32,767 nt of DNA, from the NCBI GenBank assembly GCA_947624355.1, contig CANQKI010000018.1, positions 1-32,767 on the forward strand, read 5' to 3'. Within the stretch, counting starts at the first letter, position 1. Each line of letters opens with the position of its first letter. The notes below the pieces were generated by a model. That model was not told the origin of the DNA and searched no databases. It worked only from the letters and a program-made list of their open reading frames with translations. Made by a program: the position numbers and the translations under genes. The DNA comes from an uncultured Clostridia bacterium. GTDB lineage: Bacteria > Bacillota > Clostridia > Christensenellales > Aristaeellaceae. Shown piece after piece: positions 12,412 to 19,281 of the stretch.

Positions 12412-13266
12412 TCAGGTGTTCTGGCGCATTTTTGCCAGATTTCCGCAGTTGTTGTTAGGCCACGGTTCGTCCCACACGGACAGCATAATGGAAGCCCGTT
12501 TAGCAATTTCGCTCCGTATGGCGGCTTCGTCAGGCTGCACCGGTTTGTGCGCGGATGCTGCCGGCTCCGGCACGTATGCTTCCGGCTCCGGCGCGGGTTT
12601 GTGGGAGTTAATCAGGGCCATGGCAGCCGCCCGGCTGTGGCTGGATCGCTGCATCAGGCAGGCGGCGGTCCGGCCCCCGATGGCGGACTGGGCGGGGGCC
12701 GCGCCCCCGAACAGGATGGCGTCCGCGAAGCCCTCGTCCACGCAGGTCTGGGCGGACATCCAGGTTTCGCTGTCCATCATGGCGCGGATTTCGTCCATGG
12801 GCTTGCCTGTGCGCAGGTGGTAGGCCATGGCGATGCCGGCGGCCAGCTCGTCCAGCACGTCCGCCGTGCGGCGGAACTGCTCCGCGTCCCCGGCCTCCAT
12901 GCTCCAGGGATTGTGAATCATCATGTAGGCGGCGGGGCTGATCATTACCCGGCTGCCGCCCATGGCTACCACGCTGGCGGCGCTGGCGGCAATGCCGGTG
13001 ATGATCACCGTCACGTCGCCCATGCCGTTTTCGTGGTGCTCCCGGAGGGCCGTATACAGTTCAGCCCCGGCCAGCACATCGCCGCCGGGGCTGTTCAGGT
13101 ACACCGTCACGTTGCGGTACTGGGATAGGTTCGCCCGCACATCCCGGGCCACCACCAGGCCGTCGTCCGTCCACCAGCCGGGGTCCGTTACGATTTCGCC
13201 TTCGATGGTCAGCACCCCGTCCTCCGGGGCCGTGACGTCCCGGGCGAAGTTATAAAATCTGTTCAT
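12412..13266 (-). CDS. ClpP-like prohead protease
   Basis: A 284-residue protein. Residues ~25-190 are a ClpP/crotonase-type fold: LTIEGEIV, VTVYLNSPGGDVLAGAELYTAL (oxyanion-hole GG), VTVIITGIAASAASVVAMGG with the probable nucleophile Ser in the AASAAS turn, then RVMISPAAYMMIHNPW with the His of the triad. ClpP-like proteases replace the HK97-type U35 protease in many Gram-positive phages and remove the capsid scaffold. The last ~90 residues are Pro/Glu-rich and likely disordered. ATG 13266 overlaps the portal stop (ATGA) and has AAGGAGG upstream. Confidence 0.9.
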   Translation of the reverse strand: MNRFYNFARDVTAPEDGVLTIEGEIVTDPGWWTDDGLVVARDVRANLSQYRNVTVYLNSPGGDVLAGAELYTALREHHENGMGDVTVIITGIAASAASVVAMGGSRVMISPAAYMMIHNPWSMEAGDAEQFRRTADVLDELAAGIAMAYHLRTGKPMDEIRAMMDSETWMSAQTCVDEGFADAILFGGAAPAQSAIGGRTAACLMQRSSHSRAAAMALINSHKPAPEPEAYVPEPAASAHKPVQPDEAAIRSEIAKRASIMLSVWDEPWPNNNCGNLAKMRQNT

Positions 13267-14480
13267 TGCTTGTCCTCCTTGGTTTCCGGGGCCTGGCCGC
13301 CCAGCAGCAGCTCGGGGTGCTCCACGGCGATCCGGATGGGGATCAGGTCGCGGCTGGCCATCAGCTCGTTGCCGCTGGGGTCGGGGGGCATGCCCTCCCG
13401 GGCCCGCACTTCGTTGGGTTTCAGCCACCCGCCCCGGATGGCGATTTGGTGTTTGTTGGCCATGGTGGCCGTGTCCGCCCGGGTCAGGGCGTCGGTGTCG
13501 AAGCGGTACCGGTACCCCGCCGCGTATTCCGATCTGGATAGCAGTTTGCGGTTGAATTCCTCTTCCCACTGCTCCACGATGGGGGTGATGGTCAGCTGCA
13601 GAAATTCCTGCATCTGCTGCTCGGCGGTGGAAAAGGAGGTGTCCGTGTAGTCCCCCAGCATATGGGGCGGCAGGTTGTACACCGTGGCCACCCGGTTGCG
13701 GCTGATCCTTTCCACGTCCAAAAGCTGCGCGTCCACGGGGCTGGTCGAGAACGTCGTGGCCGTCAGGCCCCCTTCCAGCACCACCACGCTGCGGCCGGAG
13801 CGCTTGTACGTCTCCAAAAACCGGTCCACGATGGCGTTTTTCCGCTCCTCGTTGACCGATGTATTGGGCACCGTCAGCATCAGGCCGTGGTTCACGCCCT
13901 CCAATTGGTCCAGGCTCAGCTGCCGCACCTGGGCGTCATAGTCCAGGCTGCTGCGCAGCACGTCCACGGGCCGGATGCCGCGCTCGCCGTTGGCACTCAT
14001 GTGCTTGATCGCCAGCACCATGCCGCCGGGGGCGTACTGGGGCTCCTCGTCGTCCATCATGATCTGGTACCAGATTTCCAGGGTTTCTGGGTCCCGCATG
14101 GGGCGCACCCGGGCGGGGTTCAGGATGTCCAGCCGGGTCGGCGTGCCGGAGCCGTCCGGCACGATGAGGGCGTAGGCGGTGCCCTCGATGTTGCGCAGCA
14201 CCTCCATGGTCTGCCGCCAGGTGTAGGCGGTAAAATTGGGGGCGGGCTCCAGGCTCACCAGCCGCTCCCGGGGATCGCCGTCCATGCGTTCGTACCCCTG
14301 GTACAGGTGCATGGGCATGCTTGCCACCGTGCTGGAAATCCGGCTGACGGCGGCGTAAATGGCCTCGCTGCCCTGCAGCGTGGCGTCCGCCCGGGGGCGG
14401 GACACCGATTTGAATACCCGGATGCGCGGGTCGTCGGGCTTGTCCCGGGCCCGCTTGTTCTTTGCTTTAAACGGCCACAC
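13263..14480 (-). CDS. Portal protein, HK97 family
   Basis: A 405-residue protein with the HK97-type portal signature: SEAIYAAVSRISSTVASMPMHLYQ, PNFTAYTWRQTMEVLRNIEGTAYALIVPDG, IKHMSANGERGIRPVDVLRSSLDY, RNRVATVYNLPPHMLGDYTDTSFSTAEQQMQEFLQLTITPIVEQWEEEFNRKLL. It forms the dodecameric ring for DNA entry and terminase docking. It begins with GTG 14480 (MWPFKAKNK), 10 nt after a module hairpin, behind AAGGAG. It is separated from the terminase gene by ~740 bp of hairpin array, whereas these two genes are normally adjacent. Confidence 0.92.
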   Translation of the reverse strand: MWPFKAKNKRARDKPDDPRIRVFKSVSRPRADATLQGSEAIYAAVSRISSTVASMPMHLYQGYERMDGDPRERLVSLEPAPNFTAYTWRQTMEVLRNIEGTAYALIVPDGSGTPTRLDILNPARVRPMRDPETLEIWYQIMMDDEEPQYAPGGMVLAIKHMSANGERGIRPVDVLRSSLDYDAQVRQLSLDQLEGVNHGLMLTVPNTSVNEERKNAIVDRFLETYKRSGRSVVVLEGGLTATTFSTSPVDAQLLDVERISRNRVATVYNLPPHMLGDYTDTSFSTAEQQMQEFLQLTITPIVEQWEEEFNRKLLSRSEYAAGYRYRFDTDALTRADTATMANKHQIAIRGGWLKPNEVRAREGMPPDPSGNELMASRDLIPIRIAVEHPELLLGGQAPETKEDKQ

Positions 14481-14490
14481 TTGTTTGTTC

Positions 14491-14531
14491 GCACGCCCCG
14501 CGTCACGTAGGACGCGGCGCGCGCTCTCCTT
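14491..14531 (-). promoter_or_regulatory. Shine-Dalgarno/hairpin/start module of the portal gene
   Basis: AGGAG (14526-14530), 1 nt, hairpin 14524-14491 (GCGCGC-g-CCGCGTC, loop, GACGCGG-g-GCGTGC), 10 nt, GTG 14480. Folded spacing is 11 nt. Confidence 0.65.
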
Positions 14532-14790
14532 TCCTTTGTTTTTGGTCTGCGCCTTTCGGCGTGGCTTCGCCCCGCCCCGGCAAGCAGCTTACGTAGGCGG
14601 CCGGAGGCCGCCGAAGTGCCGCCAACATGGCAGTTGGCGGGAACATTACGCGCCCGCAGGGCGTGGAATGTGGTGCTTGGGCTTCATCGCCCTCCGGGCG
14701 ATTCCGCAAGGTTCTTGTGGAGGCGGGGCATCGCCCCGCCGGAACGCCGCCAACATGGCAATTGGCGGGAGCGTTACGGCCCTGAAAGGG

Positions 14791-14884
14791 TAAGCGTCGC
14801 CCGTCAGGGCGACCGAGGGCGAGCGATTCTTGAATCGCCGCCCGATGCCCGCGCTTCCACGCAGTGGAGTAGCGCGGGGCGTGG
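14791..14884. other. 94-nt structured insertion in a module hairpin
   Basis: The hairpin half CGGCCCTGAAAGGG ends at 14790 and resumes as CCGGAATGC at 14885; the same hairpin is uninterrupted at 5045-5073. The insert contains three hairpins: GTCGCCC/GGGCGAC, GCGATTC/GAATCGC and CGCGCTTCCAC/GTGGAgTAGCGCG. It has no open frame, terminal repeats or target duplication that I can see. Confidence 0.65.
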
Positions 14885-15024
14885 CCGGAATGCGATGTAA
14901 CGGACTTCGCACGCCCCGCGTCACGCAGGACGCGGCGCGCGCTCTCCTTTCTCTTGTTTTTTGGCTCCCGCTCCGGCGGCCCTTCGGCCCGCCTCCGCAA
15001 GTTTTGGAGTAATTTACCGGGGTT

Positions 15025-15216
15025 ATCAGGGGGTGGTTAACCCCCTGATTGAAATCCGCAGGGGCAGCTTTGCCGCCCCGAGGATGGGCCCATGGCCCTA
15101 CCGCTATCCGTTTTCGGCCGCAAAAAGAGGGCTTTTGGGGTTTGGGCCCCCAAAAGTCCCTTTTTGCAGAAAACGGATGTGTCGATGAAGGAGCGGCTTT
15201 AGCCCTCCTTCATCGA
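15025..15216 (-). repeat. Multi-hairpin 3' element, copy 1 (best preserved)
   Basis: Leftward from the terminase stop: hairpin TCGATGAAGGAG/CTCCTTCATCGA (15182-15216); long hairpin 15106-15178 with outer arms ATCCGTTTTC/GAAAACGGAT, internal loop GGCC opposite A, and long inner stem; palindrome GGGCC-CAT-GGCCC (15086-15098); GGGGCaGC/GCcGCCCC (15061-15079); ATCAGGGGG/CCCCCTGAT (15025-15049). The copies at 9.6 and 10.7 kb have the same order with other arm sequences. Confidence 0.75.
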
Positions 15217-15221
15217 ATTAG

Positions 15222-16973
15222 TTAGATGTCCAAGACTCGGATGCTTGGGGTGGTATTGATCATCCCGGCGGGCAGGCGGTCCATGCGCACGGTGTGGGCG
15301 TCCAGCCAGGCCATGAACCCGTCGATTTTGCGGTATTTGTTCCGCTTGGTGGGCATCCAGTTGGCCTTGTCCGCGTGCCGGCGTTCGCCCGAAATGCGCA
15401 CGTTGTCGCAGTACCAGTACAGCATGGGGTCCTGGTTGCACACCACGCGCCCGGCCAGCAGCATTTCCTTGATGTCCTTCATGGGGTCGTTCAGGGTAAT
15501 GGGCCCCTGCCGCACCACCTGGCACTCAAACCGCTGCTCCAGCATCTGCCGCAGGCGCGTCGCGTTGGCCGGGTCATAGCCGATGGTGACGATTTCGTAC
15601 TTTTCTGCCTGCTCTGTGAACCAGTCGTAGATATCCTCCTGCTGCACGTACTCGCCGGGCACGATGGTCAGGTACCCCCGCATGGCCAGGCTGTAGTAGT
15701 CAATTTTTTCCTGGTCCAGGTCCACTTTCCGCTGGGGCACCCAGGTGTGCAGCTTCACAAAGCTCCGCCCGTCGTCCAGGGGGAACTCCAGGGCGGCGGA
15801 GGTGTAGTCCTCCCGGCTGGAAAGGTCGAACCCGCCGTAGCACCGGCGGCCCAGCAGCGCTTCCTCGTCCACCGTGTCCATGTTCCGGCGAATCACCTCC
15901 GGCTGCACAAATGCCATGTCGTCGGCGTTCACCATGATGTTCAGCTGCTTGCAAATGAAGTCCGCCCGCTCGCTGGGCACGTTTTTGCACCGTTCCCAGC
16001 TCTGCTGCAGGTCCTCCATGTGCAGCAGGTACCCCAGGGACGGGTTGGCCTTCCCCCACACGGCGGTGTTTTCCACGTCGTCGTCCGCGTCCAGCTCGCA
16101 AATGAACGCGAACATGCTGTCCGCCACCTCGGGTTTTAATTTCCCGGGGATCATGGCGTCCGTGAACAGGTCGTAGTAATAGGCCAGGGGGCCGTCCGTC
16201 ACGTTGCCCATGGTGGTGATGTACCAGGCAATGGGCTGGGGGCGTTTCACCATTTTCCGCCGCAGAATGTTGATCAGCTTGAAATCCCGGAATTCGTGGA
16301 TTTCGTCGAAAATCGCCATGTGCGGGTTCAGGCCGTCCAGCTTCTTGGAATCGCTGGCCCGGTGGCGAATGAAGCTGCGGGTTTTATCGTAAAAAACGCC
16401 GTCCCGCAGGGTGCGGAACCGTTTCGCCAGGGCGGGGGATTCGTCAATCTGCCCTTTGCACTCGGAAAACACGATGCCCGCCTGGTCTTTGCTGTTGGCC
16501 AGCAGGTAGATTTCCGCGCCCCGCTCCCCGTCCTTGCAGGCGGCATAGGTGGCGTTCCCGGCCAGCAGGGTGGATTTTCCGTTGCCCGTGCCCACCAGGA
16601 TCAGCGCCTCCCGGAACCGGCGCAGCTTCGTTTGCCGGTTTATCCACCCGTACACGTTGCATTCCACGAAGCACTGCCAGGGCAGCAGCGTCATTTTGTC
16701 GTAGCTGCCTTTGGTAGGTTTCAGAAAATGCTCAATGAACGCAACAGGGCGCTCGGCCCGCACGGGGTCGAACGCCCAGGGGAAATCGGGGTCTTTCCTG
16801 GATTTTTCCAGGTCGTCCAGGAAGCGGCGGCAGGCCATCCTGGTTTTTTCGCAAACGGTGATTTCCCCGTTCACCGCCTGCCGGGCGTAGGCAAAGCACC
16901 GGCTGACGGCGCTGCCGGGTGCGGACGGGTTGACGATTTTGTTATCCGGGGAAATCGTCGAAGCCGTCGTCAT
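15222..16973 (-). CDS. Terminase large subunit
   Basis: A 583-residue packaging ATPase/nuclease. Walker A is GTGNGKST (residues 128-135) and Walker B with catalytic Glu is IFDEIH (221-226). The adenine-binding-type TLLPWQCFVECNVYGW lies near 95-110. The nuclease half begins around GGFDLSSREDYTSAALEF, with the first acidic metal ligand, and a later Asp in IGYDPANATRL. It is of the HK97/lambdoid Terminase_1 type, fitting the P27 small subunit it overlaps by 32 bp. It uses the portal for docking. The stop is followed at once by the multi-hairpin 3' element. Confidence 0.94.
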   Translation of the reverse strand: MTTASTISPDNKIVNPSAPGSAVSRCFAYARQAVNGEITVCEKTRMACRRFLDDLEKSRKDPDFPWAFDPVRAERPVAFIEHFLKPTKGSYDKMTLLPWQCFVECNVYGWINRQTKLRRFREALILVGTGNGKSTLLAGNATYAACKDGERGAEIYLLANSKDQAGIVFSECKGQIDESPALAKRFRTLRDGVFYDKTRSFIRHRASDSKKLDGLNPHMAIFDEIHEFRDFKLINILRRKMVKRPQPIAWYITTMGNVTDGPLAYYYDLFTDAMIPGKLKPEVADSMFAFICELDADDDVENTAVWGKANPSLGYLLHMEDLQQSWERCKNVPSERADFICKQLNIMVNADDMAFVQPEVIRRNMDTVDEEALLGRRCYGGFDLSSREDYTSAALEFPLDDGRSFVKLHTWVPQRKVDLDQEKIDYYSLAMRGYLTIVPGEYVQQEDIYDWFTEQAEKYEIVTIGYDPANATRLRQMLEQRFECQVVRQGPITLNDPMKDIKEMLLAGRVVCNQDPMLYWYCDNVRISGERRHADKANWMPTKRNKYRKIDGFMAWLDAHTVRMDRLPAGMINTTPSIRVLDI

Positions 16974-17319
16974 CCAGGGTCATGTTTGCCGCCCGCCGGG
17001 CGTTCGGCGTCAGCCGGAGCTCGGCCAAAAGCTTGCGCTGCTGGTCGCAGTAGGCGCGGAAATGGCTCACGGAGCGGTTGTCCTGCCAGTATTCCTGGCG
17101 GCCGTTGCGTCCCATCCGGCCGATGCCGCGCTTTTCGATGTCCGCCCGCAGCAGTTCCTTGATCTGCTCGGCGTACGCCACGTCAAATACCAGCATCTGG
17201 TCCGCGTCCGTCATGCCGCCCTCCCGCTGTTCACAGGCGGCGCACAGGCAGTCGTACATATTCCGGGCGTGCTCGCTGGTGATTCGTTCAAAATGCTCGT
17301 TTTTCAGTATGTCGTTCAT
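16942..17319 (-). CDS. Terminase small subunit (P27 family)
   Basis: A 125-residue protein: MNDILKNEHFERITSEHARNMYDCLCAACEQREGGMTDADQMLVFDVAYAEQIKELLRADIEKRGIGRMGRNGRQEYWQDNRSVSHFRAYCDQQRKLLAELRLTPNARRAA. The helical architecture, the NRSVSHFRAYCDQQRKLLAELRLTP.AR block and position directly upstream of the large subunit match P27-type small terminases, which recognise the packaging start on phage DNA. It begins at ATG 17319 behind GGAGG, 14 nt after the HNH nuclease stop, and its end overlaps the large-subunit gene. Confidence 0.88.
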   Translation of the reverse strand: MNDILKNEHFERITSEHARNMYDCLCAACEQREGGMTDADQMLVFDVAYAEQIKELLRADIEKRGIGRMGRNGRQEYWQDNRSVSHFRAYCDQQRKLLAELRLTPNARRAANMTLDDDGFDDFPG

Positions 17320-17333
17320 GGCTTTTGTGCCTC

Positions 17334-17639
17334 CTATATTTTGATGACCCGCATGCCGTGTTTCGGCGCGGGTGTGTGCGCCTGCCGCCCCTTCTCCGGA
17401 TGCCTTTTATTATGGCATTCATCGCAGAGGCTGATGAGGTTATCCAGGTCCAGCGCCAGGTCGGGCCGCTGGTCCCGGGGGATGATGTGGTGCACCATGG
17501 CGGCGTCCCGGGGTTTCGCGCCGTACCCCGCCAGGTATCGGTCCATGCAGTCCCGGCACTTGTAATGATCCCGTTCCAGGGCCGCCCGCCGCGCCCGTTT
17601 CCACGCGGCGGTGTGCAAAAATGGGTCGGATTCCTTCAT
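17334..17639 (-). CDS. HNH endonuclease of the packaging module
   Basis: A 101-residue nuclease with zinc ligands C28-x2-C31 and C72-x2-C75, and the HNH core VHHIIPRD (His 50/51), DNLISLCDECHNKRH (Asn 67, His 76, His 80). Small HNH nucleases next to terminase genes act with the large subunit in cleaving concatemers in HK97-like and many Gram-positive phages. It starts at ATG 17639 behind GGAGGGG and leads the packaging genes. The upstream early operon ends at a terminator 30 bp away, so this gene is probably the first of the late transcript, though I see no clear promoter. Confidence 0.92.
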   Translation of the reverse strand: MKESDPFLHTAAWKRARRAALERDHYKCRDCMDRYLAGYGAKPRDAAMVHHIIPRDQRPDLALDLDNLISLCDECHNKRHPEKGRQAHTPAPKHGMRVIKI

Positions 17640-17670
17640 GCTCAGCCCCTCCCGGGCGCACGGTGGGTAT

Positions 17671-17708
17671 AAAAAAGGCCAAAAGCGTCAGCGCCGACGC
17701 TTTTGGCC
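17671..17708 (-). terminator. Leftward intrinsic terminator of the early operon
   Basis: Perfect 13-bp stem GGCCAAAAGCGTC/GACGCTTTTGGCC (17677-17689 with 17696-17708) followed on the minus strand by TTTTTT (17676-17671). It separates early genes from the packaging and structural genes, so late expression needs a new promoter or anti-termination. Confidence 0.88.
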
Positions 17709-17736
17709 CCTTGGGATGATTTGGCAAGGATACCGT

Positions 17737-17800
17737 ATCACATGGGGTCACGTGATATCAAGTGCATATTTTATGATATTTTGTGATATTCTGTGAGATT
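17737..17800. promoter_or_regulatory. Inverted and direct repeats between early and late genes
   Basis: ATCACATG-gggt-CACGTGAT (17737-17756) is an 8-bp inverted repeat with one mismatch. Next to it are repeated GTGATATT-like units (TGATATTTTGTGATATTCTGTGAG, in pieces at 17773-17795). It may bind the late regulator. No convincing -10/-35 pair is placed to bypass the terminator. Confidence 0.4.
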
Positions 17801-18014
17801 ATTCCCCGCCCTCCGCCGCCTGCAGCGCGGCGCGCAGCTTTTTCAGGCATTCCGCACACAGGAAAACGTCCCAGAAAAACACGGGTTCGCCGCCCTGCGT
17901 CCGCCTGGGGAACATGATTTTGTACGCCCCGCTGCCGTTGTGGCACGCCTCGCAGCGGAGCATGGGCCGCCGCTGCCGCTCCACGCGAAAGACCGCGCCG
18001 TCATTCCTCATCAT
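17799..18014 (-). CDS. Small zinc-ribbon protein
   Basis: A 71-residue protein with two Cys pairs, CEAC and CAEC, about 35 residues apart, forming a probable zinc ribbon; the intervening part (FPRRTQGGEPVFFWDVFL) is beta-like and the end (KKLRAALQAAEGGE) is helical. I do not recognise a named family. ATG 18014 lies 9 nt after GGGAGG; ATG 18023 and 18011 are alternatives. The start region overlaps the preceding stop. It is the last gene of the early operon before the terminator. Confidence 0.65.
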   Translation of the reverse strand: MMRNDGAVFRVERQRRPMLRCEACHNGSGAYKIMFPRRTQGGEPVFFWDVFLCAECLKKLRAALQAAEGGE

Positions 18015-18168
18015 CCGGTTCATCCTCCCATTTTGCGGCGGCCTTTTCCTCTTCCGTCGGTTCGTCCGCCCAGAATCGGGCGACGCGGTTATCGTTCATC
18101 ATCATTTCCAGGTAATCCCTCGCTTTTTCCCAGTCCATGGGCTCGTCTTGCCGCGTCTCATCATTCAT
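18001..18168 (-). CDS. Small acidic hypothetical protein
   Basis: A 55-residue, strongly acidic protein: MNDETRQDEPMDWEKARDYLEMMMNDNRVARFWADEPTEEEKAAAKWEDEPDDEE. GAAGGAGG sits at good spacing before ATG 18168, and the gene overlaps its neighbours at both ends. The central helix (KARDYLEMMMNDNRVARF) flanked by acidic tails could be a protein-binding or DNA-mimic element, but that is only a thought from composition. No family recognised. Confidence 0.6.
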   Translation of the reverse strand: MNDETRQDEPMDWEKARDYLEMMMNDNRVARFWADEPTEEEKAAAKWEDEPDDEE

Positions 18169-18592
18169 TCGTATTGCCTCCTTCATAATCCGGGAAATCA
18201 TGCACGTTCCCGATAATAACCGCATCGTCCGCGATGTTCAGGTTTTTTTGCCCGATGTAAAACAGTGATCTGCCGTTTTTCAGGCAGAACCCTCTCATGC
18301 CAGCACGGTCGTCGTATATCACCTCGGTCGTGAATGTTTCCGCATGGAATCCAAAAGTCGTAAACCTCAGAATGTCGCCCTCAAAAATTTCCGTCCTGTT
18401 CGCGTCCTGCATACCGATGGACTGTCCGAATGTTTTAGGATCGACAACATAATGCTCCATGCCTCCCACCTTGTTGACCGACGTCCATATTTCTACCAAA
18501 TTCCCGTTAATCTCATAATGCCGTCCGTACACCCATTCATGGTTTTTATCGATCCGTTTTCCGCGGTACATGGGAGGTTCGCGCACCATCAT
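18161..18592 (-). CDS. YopX family phage protein
   Basis: A 143-residue protein: MVREPPMYRGKRIDKNHEWVYGRHYEINGNLVEIWTS, HYVVDPKTFGQSIGMQDANRTEIFEGDILRF, and GNVHDFPDYEGG at the end. The sequence (Y/F)RGK-----WVYG, then VDP-T-GQ-(T/I)G--D-----I-EGDI-, ending IGN(V/I)HD-P, is the YopX signature first seen in phage SPbeta. The family's biochemical role is unknown. It starts at ATG 18592 (or 18589) behind AAGGGG and is coupled to neighbouring early genes. Confidence 0.92.
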   Translation of the reverse strand: MMVREPPMYRGKRIDKNHEWVYGRHYEINGNLVEIWTSVNKVGGMEHYVVDPKTFGQSIGMQDANRTEIFEGDILRFTTFGFHAETFTTEVIYDDRAGMRGFCLKNGRSLFYIGQKNLNIADDAVIIGNVHDFPDYEGGNTNE

Positions 18593-18594
18593 TA

Positions 18595-19281
18595 TTATTT
18601 CATCCCCTTTCCGGTCGCCATTTTCCTGGCCCTCATCCGTTTCTGGTCGTATTCCAGGCACACGTCGCACTGTTTATACCCCGGCGCGGCGGGCCGTTGC
18701 CGGCAGCGGGAGCAGAGGACCGCCTCCTGCCGCTGCCGTGCCTCCGCGTCCCGGTAGGCCCTGTACATGTCCCGCCGGATCGCCCGGGGTCCGATCTCTT
18801 TCACCTCGCACGTGGCGGGCGGGTTCCACTTGACCCGCCCCGTGATGAACGTGTAATCGCAGCACCTGCCTCCGCCCGTCCATCCGTCCAGATAACCGTA
18901 ATACCGGCAGCCCTGGCACGTTTCGTCCCGGGCCAGGTTCGCCCGCTCCGCGTCCGTCATCCGCTGCACCATTTCGGCCACCGGTTTCCGGCCCCGCTCT
19001 GCCCGGCGCATCGTCCGCTGCGCCGCCTCTCCCGTGTGCGGCTCCAGCAGCCATTCCTCCGTCACGCCGAAATATGCTGCCAGTTGCATGAGTTTATTTT
19101 TTTTGATGCGCTGCACGGGCGGCACGGTCATCCAGCGCATCATGCTTTCCTTCGTCACGCCAATCCGCCGGCAGAGTGCCTTCATGTCCATGGTCTCCGC
19201 GTATGCCAGCCCCCGCAGGTTTTCCGCCAGCACGGCCATCTGTTCCATCGTTGTGCCGAGGTCTGCGTTATTCCGCCACAT
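18595..19281 (-). CDS. HTH protein with two C-terminal cysteine clusters
   Basis: A 228-residue protein. Residues ~10-75 form a Cro/C1-type helix-turn-helix (AETMDMKALCRRIGVTKESMMRWMTVPPVQRIKKNKLMQLAAYFGVTEEWLLEP). The middle has CQGCRYYGYLDGWTGGGRCCDYTFITG, and the end has CSRCRQRPAAPGYKQCDVC, two likely zinc sites. Similar cysteine stretches occur in clostridial phage early regulators of unknown function. ATG 19281 overlaps the previous stop by 14 nt and follows a GGCGGGGCG. The combination suggests a DNA-binding regulator; I cannot name it. Confidence 0.7.
   Translation of the reverse strand: MWRNNADLGTTMEQMAVLAENLRGLAYAETMDMKALCRRIGVTKESMMRWMTVPPVQRIKKNKLMQLAAYFGVTEEWLLEPHTGEAAQRTMRRAERGRKPVAEMVQRMTDAERANLARDETCQGCRYYGYLDGWTGGGRCCDYTFITGRVKWNPPATCEVKEIGPRAIRRDMYRAYRDAEARQRQEAVLCSRCRQRPAAPGYKQCDVCLEYDQKRMRARKMATGKGMK

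Larger units (their letters stand above)
14532..15221. repeat. Intergenic array between terminase and portal: modules both ways plus multi-hairpin 3' element (copy 1)
   Basis: No gene seen. From left: a GGCGGCC/GGCCGCC hairpin; rightward units with GCCAACAT/GTTGGC helper hairpins at about 14622-14639 and 14752-14769 and main hairpins at about 14643-14669 (ACATT-a-CGCGCCC type) and 14770-14893 (split by an insertion); a leftward module hairpin 14909-14942 behind AGGAG; GGCGG/CCGCC hairpin; then the multi-hairpin element 15025-15216 against the terminase stop. Confidence 0.7.

Noticed and set aside
704-14942. CRISPR array
   Set aside because: Repeats are not evenly spaced, vary in arm sequence while keeping pairing, occur in both orientations, and no cas gene is present.
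704-14942. Insertion sequences or REP/RAYT elements
   Set aside because: No transposase frame of any family, including Y1 types, is present in the window. A trans-acting enzyme elsewhere in the genome cannot be excluded.
9602-15216. Integron attC sites
   Set aside because: Long imperfect hairpins recall attC, but there is no integron integrase, no consistent terminal GTTRRRY core, and the elements lie 3' of phage structural genes in a fixed phage order.
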